From assembly GCA_945862465.1 (NCBI GenBank), contig CAMAYO010000023.1, forward strand, positions 1-32,314: 32,314 bases of DNA. The letters are read 5' to 3'. Shown in pieces: positions 17,789 to 25,236 of the stretch (positions are counted from its first letter, which is position 1; every line of letters begins with the position of its first letter). The position numbers and the translations under genes were made by a program. The notes beneath the pieces are model-generated. The model searched no databases. It was not told where the DNA came from and worked only from the letters and a program-made list of their open reading frames with translations. This stretch comes from Pseudorhodobacter antarcticus. Lineage in GTDB: Bacteria > Pseudomonadota > Alphaproteobacteria > Rhodobacterales > Rhodobacteraceae.

Positions 17789-18378
17789 CCACGCCTTTCC
17801 GCCTTGGCCTGACGGGCTCCATCGGCATGGGAAAATCCACCACCGCCGCGATGTTTGCCGCCGAAGGCATTCCGGTTTGGGATGCCGACGCCGCCGTGCA
17901 CAGGCTTTATGCCAAAGGGGGCGCGGCCGTTGCCCCCATAGCCGCCCTTTGCCCGCAAGCCCTGTCGCAAGGCGCAATTGACCGCAGCGCCTTGAAAACG
18001 TGGATCGCCCGTGATCCCAAAGCCTTGGCGCAGATCGAGGTCGTCGTCCACCCGCTTGTTGCCGCCGACCGCGACCAGTTTCTGGCTAACATCAACGCCG
18101 ACATCGCCTTGTTCGACATCCCCTTGCTCTTCGAAAAAGGCACCGATGCCGAGATGGACGCCACCCTTCTGGTCACCGCCCCGCCCAGTGTGCAACGCGC
18201 CCGCGTTCTGTCGCGGCCCGGCATGACACAAGCGCAGTTCGACCTGATCTTGCAGCGCCAAATGCCCGACGCGCAAAAGCGCGCCCGCGCCACCCATATC
18301 GTGGAAACGCTCGACGTGGCTTCAACCCGCGCCTATGTCATGGCTTTGATCACCCATATCCGGTCCAAAGATGCGTGA
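17785..18378 (+). CDS. coaE: Dephospho-CoA kinase
   Basis: CoaE phosphorylates the 3'-hydroxyl of dephospho-CoA, the last step of coenzyme A synthesis. The 197-residue product has the P-loop GLTGSIGMGKST (8-19), the DADAAVHRLY substrate segment, VVVHPLV and FDIPLLFEKG. ATG at 17785 overlaps the aroE stop by four bases, and its last eight bases overlap dnaQ. It is the third gene of the overlapping maf-aroE-coaE-dnaQ operon. Confidence 0.95.
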   Translation: MTTPFRLGLTGSIGMGKSTTAAMFAAEGIPVWDADAAVHRLYAKGGAAVAPIAALCPQALSQGAIDRSALKTWIARDPKALAQIEVVVHPLVAADRDQFLANINADIALFDIPLLFEKGTDAEMDATLLVTAPPSVQRARVLSRPGMTQAQFDLILQRQMPDAQKRARATHIVETLDVASTRAYVMALITHIRSKDA

Positions 18379-19066
18379 AATTGTTCTTGATACTGAAACG
18401 ACAGGCTTTGAACCCAGCGAGGGCCACCGCATCGTTGAAATCGGCGCGATAGAGCTGCTGAACAAAATGCCCACGGGGCGCGTCTATCACCAATACATCA
18501 ACCCCGAGCGCGCCATGCCCAAAGAAGCCTTCGAGGTGCATGGGATAGGCGACGATTTCCTGCGCGATAAGCCCGTGTTCAAAACCATCGCCCGCGCCTT
18601 TATCGAATTTGTGGGCGAGGCGACCTTGGTCATTCATAACGCCGCCTTTGACATGAAGTTTCTGAATGCCGAACTAACCGCCTTGGGCCATCCCGGCCTG
18701 CCCATGTCGCAATCGCTGGACACGGTCGCCATGGCGCGGCGCAAGTTTCCCGGCGCGCCTGCCTCGCTTGACGCCTTGTGCCGCCGCTTTGGCATCGACA
18801 ATTCCGCGCGCGAAAAGCACGGCGCGCTGTTAGATTGTGAATTGCTGGCAGAGGTGTATCTGGAATTGATCGGCGGCCGTCAGCCCGATTTTGTGCTGGC
18901 CACCGCAGCGGCTCAAACCGCCGCACACCAACGCGCCACCCAAGCGGGCCGCGCAAAGGCTCGTCCTAACCCGCTGGCTCCGCGCCTTACAGAAGAAGAA
19001 CAGACCGCCCATCAGGCCTTCTTGGCCAAGATGGGCGATGCTGCGGTTTGGTTGAAACGCTCTTAG
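18371..19066 (+). CDS. dnaQ: DNA polymerase III epsilon subunit (proofreading exonuclease)
   Basis: DnaQ supplies 3'-5' proofreading to the replicative polymerase. The 231-residue protein has Exo I DTETTG (7-12) with D7 and E9, Exo II with D94 in HNAAFD, and Exo III with H150 and D155 in REKHGALLDCE, so all catalytic residues are present. The C-terminal tail (about 180-231) carries LTEEEQTAHQAFL, the kind of segment that contacts the polymerase alpha subunit. It ends the rightward operon, and its TAG overlaps the secB TAA on the opposite strand. Confidence 0.95.
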   Translation: MREIVLDTETTGFEPSEGHRIVEIGAIELLNKMPTGRVYHQYINPERAMPKEAFEVHGIGDDFLRDKPVFKTIARAFIEFVGEATLVIHNAAFDMKFLNAELTALGHPGLPMSQSLDTVAMARRKFPGAPASLDALCRRFGIDNSAREKHGALLDCELLAEVYLELIGGRQPDFVLATAAAQTAAHQRATQAGRAKARPNPLAPRLTEEEQTAHQAFLAKMGDAAVWLKRS

Positions 19067-19566
19067 GCCGATGCTGCGGGCGTTGCTGCCGCCAACTGCG
19101 CACGGCGCGCCATTTCGCTGCGATACAGCGCCAAGAAATCGACATTGTCGATGTTCAGCGCAGGGAAGCCGCCATCTTGCGTGACGTCTGAAATGATCCG
19201 CCGCACGAAGGGGAACAACAGGCGCGGGCATTCGATCAGCAAGAATGGGTGCAACTGATCCGGCGGAACACCCTCGACAAAGAACACGCCACCATATTCC
19301 AGCTCCAGCACGAACAAAGTCTCGTTGTTGGCCTTGTTGGTCGAGGTGATTTTGAACTTGGCGATCACGTCATAGGTGTTTGCTTGCGGACGCTGACGGG
19401 CATCAAGGTTCACGCCCACCTGAATGTCGGGCTGAACCTCTGCGCTGCTGCTGCCCTTTTGGGCAACCACGTTTTCAAACGACAGGTCACGAATATATTG
19501 TGCCAGCGCTTGCATTTTCACCTGAGGCGCTGCCGCCCCGTTTTCAGTCTCGTTCTCGTCCGCCAT
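19063..19566 (-). CDS. secB: Protein-export chaperone SecB
   Basis: SecB keeps preproteins unfolded in the cytoplasm and delivers them to SecA. The 167-residue product shows the family core: QYIRDLSFENV, LELEYGGVFFVEGVPPDQLHPFLLIECPRLLFPFVRRII, and DGGFPALNIDNVDFLALY. ATG at 19566 is chosen because the family starts just before ENxxENG; upstream codons in frame add nothing. An AGGGG ribosome binding site lies about eight bases upstream and is part of a predicted hairpin. fxsA is upstream on the same strand. Confidence 0.95.
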   Translation of the reverse strand: MADENETENGAAAPQVKMQALAQYIRDLSFENVVAQKGSSSAEVQPDIQVGVNLDARQRPQANTYDVIAKFKITSTNKANNETLFVLELEYGGVFFVEGVPPDQLHPFLLIECPRLLFPFVRRIISDVTQDGGFPALNIDNVDFLALYRSEMARRAQLAAATPAASA

Positions 19567-19572
19567 GATAAG

Positions 19573-19608
19573 CCCCTGCAATTTTGATCACAGCGTTCCT
19601 AGCAGGGG
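19573..19608 (-). promoter_or_regulatory. Hairpin covering the secB ribosome binding site
   Basis: On the secB mRNA, CCCCTGC (complement of 19602-19608) can pair with GCAGGGG (complement of 19573-19579) across a 22-base loop. The second arm contains AGGGG, the best ribosome binding site for secB, so the stem would hide it. Seven consecutive pairs, six of them G-C, make the stem stable. Whether it acts as a translational switch is inference. Confidence 0.4.
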
Positions 19609-19627
19609 TTCAGGGCTTGGTCCATCC

Positions 19628-20095
19628 TTAAGGCTTGTGCGATGCGATGGGTTGTGGGGTTACCTCGACGGCCTCTGCGTCAATCACATCATCTGTGGGG
19701 TCATGGTGCTGATGGCGCATGGCGTTTAGCCCGCCGTTTACCGCAGCCATGGTGGCGCGGCGCGTCAATTCGGCGATAATCCAGTTTTGCACCCAAGGAA
19801 TAAGCAAAACCAGCCCCGCAAAATCGGTAAAAAAGCCCGGCAAAATCAGCAAAATCCCCGCAAGCGCGATGAGGGCCGCATGCGCCGCCGTGTTCACGCC
19901 TGCCCGCAAGGATTGCAGGTCGCTGAGCATATCGCCCACAAGGTTGCGCTTTTGCCGCCGGATCAGCCAAATGCCACAGACCGCACTGCCCAGAACCACG
20001 CTCCATGTCGCCAAAACGCCAATTTGCCCCCCAATTGTGGCAAAAAGCCCGATTTCGACCATTGTCCAAGCCAAAAACAGCCAAACCACGCGCAT
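19628..20095 (-). CDS. FxsA family membrane protein
   Basis: The 155-residue product has four hydrophobic segments at about 2-20, 24-45, 72-89 and 92-108, and the FxsA-type GILLILPGFFTDFAGLVLLIP core. FxsA in E. coli affects exclusion of phage T7 when overproduced; its normal cellular job is not known. The C-terminal 40 residues are hydrophilic with RHQHH. The gene is 61 bp upstream of secB on the same strand and diverges from the Tim44-like gene across 105 bp. Confidence 0.85.
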   Translation of the reverse strand: MRVVWLFLAWTMVEIGLFATIGGQIGVLATWSVVLGSAVCGIWLIRRQKRNLVGDMLSDLQSLRAGVNTAAHAALIALAGILLILPGFFTDFAGLVLLIPWVQNWIIAELTRRATMAAVNGGLNAMRHQHHDPTDDVIDAEAVEVTPQPIASHKP

Positions 20096-20200
20096 TTTCG
20101 CTGCTCCTTAATTCTTGTGGCCCCACAGGTGGACTTGGGCCCACCCAGCCCTTACATAAGCTTGAAGCCGCCCGACAACCACCCTTCAGATAGGTTTCTC

Positions 20201-20848
20201 ATGAGCTCTGTACCGATCCAGCTTATCGTCCTCGCCGGGATCGCGATTTTCCTGATCCTCAAACTGCGCTCGGTTTTGGGAACGCGCGATGGCTATGAAC
20301 CCACGGCCAATGCCCCCACCGCCAAATCTGGCACCAAGCTAGAGGTGATCGAAGGATCGCTTGATGATGACATCATCAACAACGTGGGCGATGATGCCTC
20401 ACGCTCGGCCCTGTCGGCGATGAAGGGGGTCGAGCCTGACTTTTCAGTGACCGACTTCCTGAAAGGCGCGCGTGGCGCTTATGAGATGATCTTGATGGCC
20501 TTTGACAAAGGTGAGATTGACCGCATCCGCCCCTTTGTGGGCGACGAGGTCGAGCAAAGCTTTGACGCCGCCGTGGCGGACCGCACCGCGCGGGGGCTGA
20601 CGGTGACGTCAAGCTTCGTGGGTCTGCGCGAAATGACGCTGGCTGCGGCAGAGTTTGACCCAACCACCAAGCGCGCCGAAATCTCGGTGCGGTTTGTGGG
20701 CGAAGTGATCCGTGCGGTGCGCGATGCTTCTGGCGCCGTGGTCGAGGGCAACGCCACCGCCATCCAGCGCGAGCGCGACACTTGGACCTTCTCGCGCGCC
20801 ATGGGGGCTGGCGATCCGAACTGGCAACTGACAGACACCAGCGACTAA
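20201..20848 (+). CDS. Tim44-like domain membrane protein
   Basis: The 215-residue product has an N-terminal membrane anchor (about 4-21, IQLIVLAGIAIFLILKL), an acidic linker, and a Tim44-like domain from about residue 80 with FLKGARGAYEMILMAFDKGE, RPFVGDEVEQSFDAAV and a C-terminal RERDTWTFSRAMGAGDPNW. Related alphaproteobacterial proteins such as Caulobacter TimA share the fold with the mitochondrial import factor Tim44. ATG at 20201 fits the anchor; a much longer in-frame extension from 19787 lies antisense to fxsA and is discounted. The Smr gene starts 12 bp downstream. Confidence 0.85.
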   Translation: MSSVPIQLIVLAGIAIFLILKLRSVLGTRDGYEPTANAPTAKSGTKLEVIEGSLDDDIINNVGDDASRSALSAMKGVEPDFSVTDFLKGARGAYEMILMAFDKGEIDRIRPFVGDEVEQSFDAAVADRTARGLTVTSSFVGLREMTLAAAEFDPTTKRAEISVRFVGEVIRAVRDASGAVVEGNATAIQRERDTWTFSRAMGAGDPNWQLTDTSD

Positions 20849-20860
20849 GCCTGAACACCC

Positions 20861-21478
20861 ATGTCGCGCCGACGCACCCTGAAACCGGAAGAAGAGCAGC
20901 TTTGGCACGACGTGGCGCGCACCATTCGCCCCCTGTCCGAAGCCGCCTTGGCCCGTCTGCGCAAAGCAAAGCCGCTGCCCGTGCCAGAGGCGGCCCCAAT
21001 CATGGGCCACGCTGACCCAGTCTCACACCCTAAACCGCATTTCGCAGCCTTTCGCTTGGGCGAAAAGGCCCGCCCGCTGCGATCCGCTGCCCATATCGCC
21101 CCCACGCCCGCCGAGGCGCTGGCCCAAGCGCCTTTGCAAATGGATGCGCGCAAACACGCCAAGATGACGCGCGGCAAACTAGAGCCTGAAGCCCGCATTG
21201 ACCTGCACGGGATGACTATGGCCGAGGCGCATCCCGAACTGATCCGCTTTATCCTAAACGCCCAAACCGCTGGATTGCGGCTGGTGCTGGTGATTACCGG
21301 CAAGGGCAAACCCGCCGCCGATCACGGCCCCATCCCCACCCGCACCGGCGTGCTGCGCCATCAGGTGCCCCATTGGCTGCGCATGGCCCCGCTTGGCCCC
21401 GCCGTGCTGCAAGTGACGGAATCCCATTTAAAACACGGCGGCGGCGGGGCCTATTACGTTTACCTGCGCCGCAGGTAA
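20861..21478 (+). CDS. Smr domain protein
   Basis: The 205-residue product carries a C-terminal Smr domain (about 114-205), named for the C-terminal domain of MutS2. DLHGMT (114-119) and ITGKGK (145-150) are its two hallmark motifs, followed by LKHGGGGAYYVYLRR. Stand-alone Smr proteins have been linked to nuclease activity on RNA or DNA; the role here is not known. The first 100 residues are basic and Pro/Ala-rich, with an RKHAKMTRGKL segment before the domain. It is the last gene of a two-gene unit with the Tim44-like gene. Confidence 0.88.
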   Translation: MSRRRTLKPEEEQLWHDVARTIRPLSEAALARLRKAKPLPVPEAAPIMGHADPVSHPKPHFAAFRLGEKARPLRSAAHIAPTPAEALAQAPLQMDARKHAKMTRGKLEPEARIDLHGMTMAEAHPELIRFILNAQTAGLRLVLVITGKGKPAADHGPIPTRTGVLRHQVPHWLRMAPLGPAVLQVTESHLKHGGGGAYYVYLRRR

Positions 21479-21505
21479 GCCGCGCGGCATATATATATTT
21501 TGCTG

Positions 21506-21533
21506 AAAACGAAAAGGGCGCCCGAAGGCGCCC
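21506..21533 (-). terminator. Intrinsic terminator of trxA
   Basis: Read on the minus strand, GGGCGCC (complement of 21527-21533), a TTCG tetraloop and GGCGCCC (complement of 21516-21522) are followed by TTTTCGTTTTC. A stable UUCG-capped G-C stem plus a T-rich tract is a textbook Rho-independent terminator, placed 22 bp after the trxA stop. In the other direction only GTTT follows the stem, so it would end the Smr transcript weakly. Confidence 0.85.
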
Positions 21534-21555
21534 GTTTGTGAGGGTGTGCGGTCGA

Positions 21556-21882
21556 TTAGATCGACGAATTGATCCAGTTTGCCAAGGCGGCCTTGGGCGC
21601 TGCGCCGACTTTGTTCGACACAACTTGACCGTCTTTGAACAAGAACAGCGACGGGATGCCGCGCACGCCCAAAGCGGCGGGGCTTTCGGGGTTTTCATCG
21701 ACGTTCACTTTGACGATCTTGATCTTGCCGCCGTATTCCAGCGCCAGTTCTTCCAAAGCCGGGCCAATCTGGCGGCAGGGGCCGCACCATTCGGCCCAGA
21801 AATCGACGACGACGGGCACGGTGGACTGGCGCACTTCTTTGTCAAAGGTGGAATCGGTCACGGCAACGGTTGCGGCGCCCAT
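21556..21882 (-). CDS. trxA: Thioredoxin
   Basis: Thioredoxin reduces protein disulfides using electrons from thioredoxin reductase. The 108-residue product has the active site WCGPC (32-36) and the cis-proline loop [12 protein letters not shown] at 21882 has AGGAG seven bases upstream, which settles the start over a longer frame from 21927. It follows addA by 54 bp on the same strand and ends at a strong intrinsic terminator, so it closes the leftward unit that begins at the TsaE fusion, perhaps with its own promoter in the 54-bp gap. Confidence 0.97.
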   Translation of the reverse strand: MGAATVAVTDSTFDKEVRQSTVPVVVDFWAEWCGPCRQIGPALEELALEYGGKIKIVKVNVDENPESPAALGVRGIPSLFLFKDGQVVSNKVGAAPKAALANWINSSI

Positions 21883-21936
21883 GATATATCTCCTAGGGAT
21901 TTCAGACTTAGAACTTATGAAGCCCAAGGCCCTGCG

Positions 21937-24900
21937 TCAAGGGTTGGTAACACCATCAATCGTAGTGCGCCCTAGGGCCGCCCGCAGGATATCGGGGCCA
22001 AGCCGCATCAAACTGGCGGTTTCGGTCCATAAGATCGCAAGGTGAATGGGCTGGGTGTAAAGCTGCTCCAGCATCAGCTGATAGGCCCCCATCTGGCGCA
22101 GAATGCCTTCAGGAACGGTTTCTGCGGTGGCGGGCACGGTGCGATTGCTTTTGAAATCGACCGCCAGCACATGGTCGGGCTGCACGATCAATCGGTCAAT
22201 CGTGCCCAACAGGCGCTGGTCGCCCCAAGGGGCGGTTAGGGCCACTTCGGACAGGCCGGTTGTGAAGATGTGGTGCAGGTCGGGGTTGGTGAGAAGCGCC
22301 TTGGCTTGGTCATAAAGGTCGGGGAAGCCATCACCCAGCAGTCCCGCCGCCACCTGCGGCCACTGGCTGGGTGGGTGATCGGGCAAGTGTTGCAGCAACA
22401 AGTGCAGCGCCGTGCCGCGCGCTTTTGCCGCCTCGGTGTCTTCGCCCAATGCCCCCGCCAACGCCTTGGCCCCCCCGAGGTCTGAGGGGGATAGGACGGG
22501 GGCTGTCTTGGCTGGGTGTTCGGTTTGCAGGAACATCCAGTCCTCCGGCACAGGGTCGGCTGAGATGTGTGCTTGCGCTTGCTTGCTGGCGTCGGGCCAA
22601 GCGCCCGTCTGATGCCGCAGGCCATGAGGGGTCGGCGCGGATTCTAGCTTTGCCATCCCCTTGGCCACGATCATGTGCCAAGCACCGTCTTTCACGGCCT
22701 TGCCGTGCCCCGCCACAATCAGCCAGCACCGCGCCCGCGTCAGCGCCACATAGAGCAGGCGCAGGTTTTCTTCGGCCTCGCGTTGTTGCTTTTGAGCGCG
22801 CAAGGCGGCGATGGCGGGGGGGCTTTCGCCGCTGGGGGTTTTCCACAGCATTTGCCCATCGTCGTCCGCATACAGGGCATCGCGGTCGGTTGGAGAGCGA
22901 TCTCCCGTATCGGGCAGGATCACGATTTCAGATTCCAGCCCCTTGGCCCCATGCACCGTCATCACGCGAATGCGCTGGCCCGACCCTTCGGCTTGGCGTT
23001 TGACCTGAACCGAGTCCGCCTCTAGCCAAGACAAAAACCCTGTCAGGCTGGGCACAGCGCCGCGTTCATAGGCCAGCGCTTGGTTCAACAGCTCGTCAAT
23101 CGCATCCTCGGCCTCGGCCCCTAGACGGGTGATCAGGCGGTGGCGGCCATGATGGCGCACAAGGACGCGCTCCAATAGGTCATAGGGCCGCAGATAATCG
23201 ACCTGATCGCGCAGGTCTTTCAGAAGGGCCACGGCGGGCAAATCCAACCCGCGTAGCTTTTCCCACAAATATCCCGTGCGGCCATGGGCGAGGGTGTAAA
23301 GTTCTTGCTCTGACACCCCGAATAGTGGAGAGCGCAGCACCGCCGCCAGCGACAGGTCATCCTCTGGCGTGGCCAAGAATGACAGCAGGCCAACCAGATC
23401 TTTGACCGCCATCTCCTCGCCCAGTTTCAGCCGATCGGCCCCTGCAATCGGCAGATCATGGGCTTTGCAGGCGCGGATGATTTCGGTGAACAGCGTGCTG
23501 CGGGTTTGCACCAGAATAAGAATATCACCAGCATGAACTGGGCGCGGGCCGTTGCGGGTGACGATCTGCGTACCTTCGGCCAAAAGGCGGCTGACTTCGG
23601 TTGCAATCTTATCGGCCAATTGGGCCACGGGATGGCTGGGGCGGATCAGATCGACGGGGTCTTCAAAGGGCGCTTCTTCCTTCACCTCGTCTGCTTCGAT
23701 CCTGTCCCACAGATCGACCCGCCCCGGCAAATCAGGAAAACAGGCGCGATGGGCCACTTCGGCGCCCAAGGCTTCGGGCGGCAGATCGGCCAAGGCCGCG
23801 TCGACCACGTTGAGAATGGCGGGAGAGGAGCGGAACGAATAAAGCAGCGAGCGGTTTTGAAACATCTGCTGGGCGGCGGTGAATTTGCGGTCGAAGTGGT
23901 CCTGATTTTTATCAAAGGCCGCAACATCCGCGCCCTGAAACGAATAGATCGATTGCTTCTTGTCGCCCACCACAAACAAGGTCCGACCACCCGCACGCGC
24001 CCCCTCGCCCGAGGTGAATTCGTCTGTCAAATGTTTGATCACCAGCCACTGCTTGGGCGAAGTATCTTGCGCCTCGTCCACCAGCACATGGTCGATGCCG
24101 CCATCCAACCGAAACAGCACCCAAGCCGCGACGGACGGGTTTGACAGCAGCCCTTCGGCGCGGGCGATCAGGTCGTCAAAATCAAGTAGGCCTTGGGCTT
24201 CTTTGCGTTTGGCATAGATGGGCAGGAATTCGTGGGCAAAGGCATAAATCGCTTCGCTCATCGCGGCGGCTTGCAAGGTCAGGCGGCGCGGGCGGGCTGT
24301 TTCGACACGCTCCATCAGGGCATTCAGGCGCGGTATCAGGTCGGGGATGGTTTTGCGCGTGGCGGCGGTGGGGAAAGAGGTGAGTTTGGCCGAATAGGGA
24401 TTTTTTGTTTTCTCCCCCGTCAGAAAAACATCCTCTAGCCCGATCAAGGCGGACAGATCGGCGGAGGAAAAGCGCAGCACAGAAAGTTTGCCGTGGGCCG
24501 TGACATCTTTGCTGCTGCCAGCCTTCAGTGCGGGCAGAAGGGTTGCGATAATCTCAGCCTCGTCGCCCAAAAACACATTTGCCAAAAGCTGCGCCTCGCT
24601 GTCATCAGGGCGCATTTGCAGCAGTTTGTGAACGGATGTTTTGAAACCTTCGGGGTGATAGGCCACCTCCTCCATCAGGGCGGTGAAATCTTCGCCCTTA
24701 TAGACCATTGCCGCCCGATGCACCGCAGTGGGTGCCAGTGTTTCGGCCATTTCTTCCAAGATGTCTTGCCGCACCAACCGCGCGGCGCGGTCGTCCAGTT
24801 CTACAAAGTTGGGCGACACCCCCGCTTCCAGGGGAAAGCGGCGCAGAAGGCTGGCGCAGAAGCTGTGGATGGTCTGAATGCGCAAGCCACCCGGCGTTTC

Positions 24901-25236
24901 GATGGCGCGGGCGAACAGGCTGCGGGCGCGGGACATATCGGCGGGGTCGGGGGTATTCACCTCTCCCAATTCGGCCAAGGCTTGGGTCAGTTCGGCATCG
25001 GGCATCATGGCCCAAGCGCCAAGGCGCTGGAACAGACGGTTCTGCATCTCAGTCGCGGCAGCTTTGGTATAAGTCAGGCATAAGATGTGCTGCGGTTCGA
25101 CCTGTTGCAGCAAAAGTCGCGCAACGCGGTCGGTCAGCACACGGGTTTTGCCCGATCCAGCATTGGCCGACAGCCATGTGGAGGCCGCGGGGTTGGCCGC
25201 GATCACTTGATCTTGGGTGGCATCAAGCGGGGTCAT
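21937..25236 (-). CDS. addA: AddA helicase-nuclease subunit
   Basis: AddA is the UvrD-like helicase and nuclease subunit of AddAB, which resects double-strand breaks for RecA loading as RecBCD does in E. coli. The 1099-residue protein has the P-loop ANAGSGKT (24-31), VDEAQDTSPKQW (about 386), GDKKQSIYSFQGAD, and VHGAKGLE. The C-terminal nuclease domain has GTIDRL, DFKSNR (about 1024) and RQMGAYQ, so its catalytic set is intact. The start overlaps the end of addB by 14 bp, implying coupled translation. Confidence 0.95.
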   Translation of the reverse strand: MTPLDATQDQVIAANPAASTWLSANAGSGKTRVLTDRVARLLLQQVEPQHILCLTYTKAAATEMQNRLFQRLGAWAMMPDAELTQALAELGEVNTPDPADMSRARSLFARAIETPGGLRIQTIHSFCASLLRRFPLEAGVSPNFVELDDRAARLVRQDILEEMAETLAPTAVHRAAMVYKGEDFTALMEEVAYHPEGFKTSVHKLLQMRPDDSEAQLLANVFLGDEAEIIATLLPALKAGSSKDVTAHGKLSVLRFSSADLSALIGLEDVFLTGEKTKNPYSAKLTSFPTAATRKTIPDLIPRLNALMERVETARPRRLTLQAAAMSEAIYAFAHEFLPIYAKRKEAQGLLDFDDLIARAEGLLSNPSVAAWVLFRLDGGIDHVLVDEAQDTSPKQWLVIKHLTDEFTSGEGARAGGRTLFVVGDKKQSIYSFQGADVAAFDKNQDHFDRKFTAAQQMFQNRSLLYSFRSSPAILNVVDAALADLPPEALGAEVAHRACFPDLPGRVDLWDRIEADEVKEEAPFEDPVDLIRPSHPVAQLADKIATEVSRLLAEGTQIVTRNGPRPVHAGDILILVQTRSTLFTEIIRACKAHDLPIAGADRLKLGEEMAVKDLVGLLSFLATPEDDLSLAAVLRSPLFGVSEQELYTLAHGRTGYLWEKLRGLDLPAVALLKDLRDQVDYLRPYDLLERVLVRHHGRHRLITRLGAEAEDAIDELLNQALAYERGAVPSLTGFLSWLEADSVQVKRQAEGSGQRIRVMTVHGAKGLESEIVILPDTGDRSPTDRDALYADDDGQMLWKTPSGESPPAIAALRAQKQQREAEENLRLLYVALTRARCWLIVAGHGKAVKDGAWHMIVAKGMAKLESAPTPHGLRHQTGAWPDASKQAQAHISADPVPEDWMFLQTEHPAKTAPVLSPSDLGGAKALAGALGEDTEAAKARGTALHLLLQHLPDHPPSQWPQVAAGLLGDGFPDLYDQAKALLTNPDLHHIFTTGLSEVALTAPWGDQRLLGTIDRLIVQPDHVLAVDFKSNRTVPATAETVPEGILRQMGAYQLMLEQLYTQPIHLAILWTETASLMRLGPDILRAALGRTTIDGVTNP

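Noticed and set aside
19787-20200. A 138-codon N-terminal extension of the Tim44-like gene
   Set aside because: It lies antisense to fxsA and is low-complexity; the membrane anchor begins at ATG 20201.
21479-21555. ATATATATATTTT next to the trxA terminator as a second origin or promoter
   Set aside because: It is only about a dozen bases long with no DnaA boxes nearby and is explained by the gap between convergent genes.
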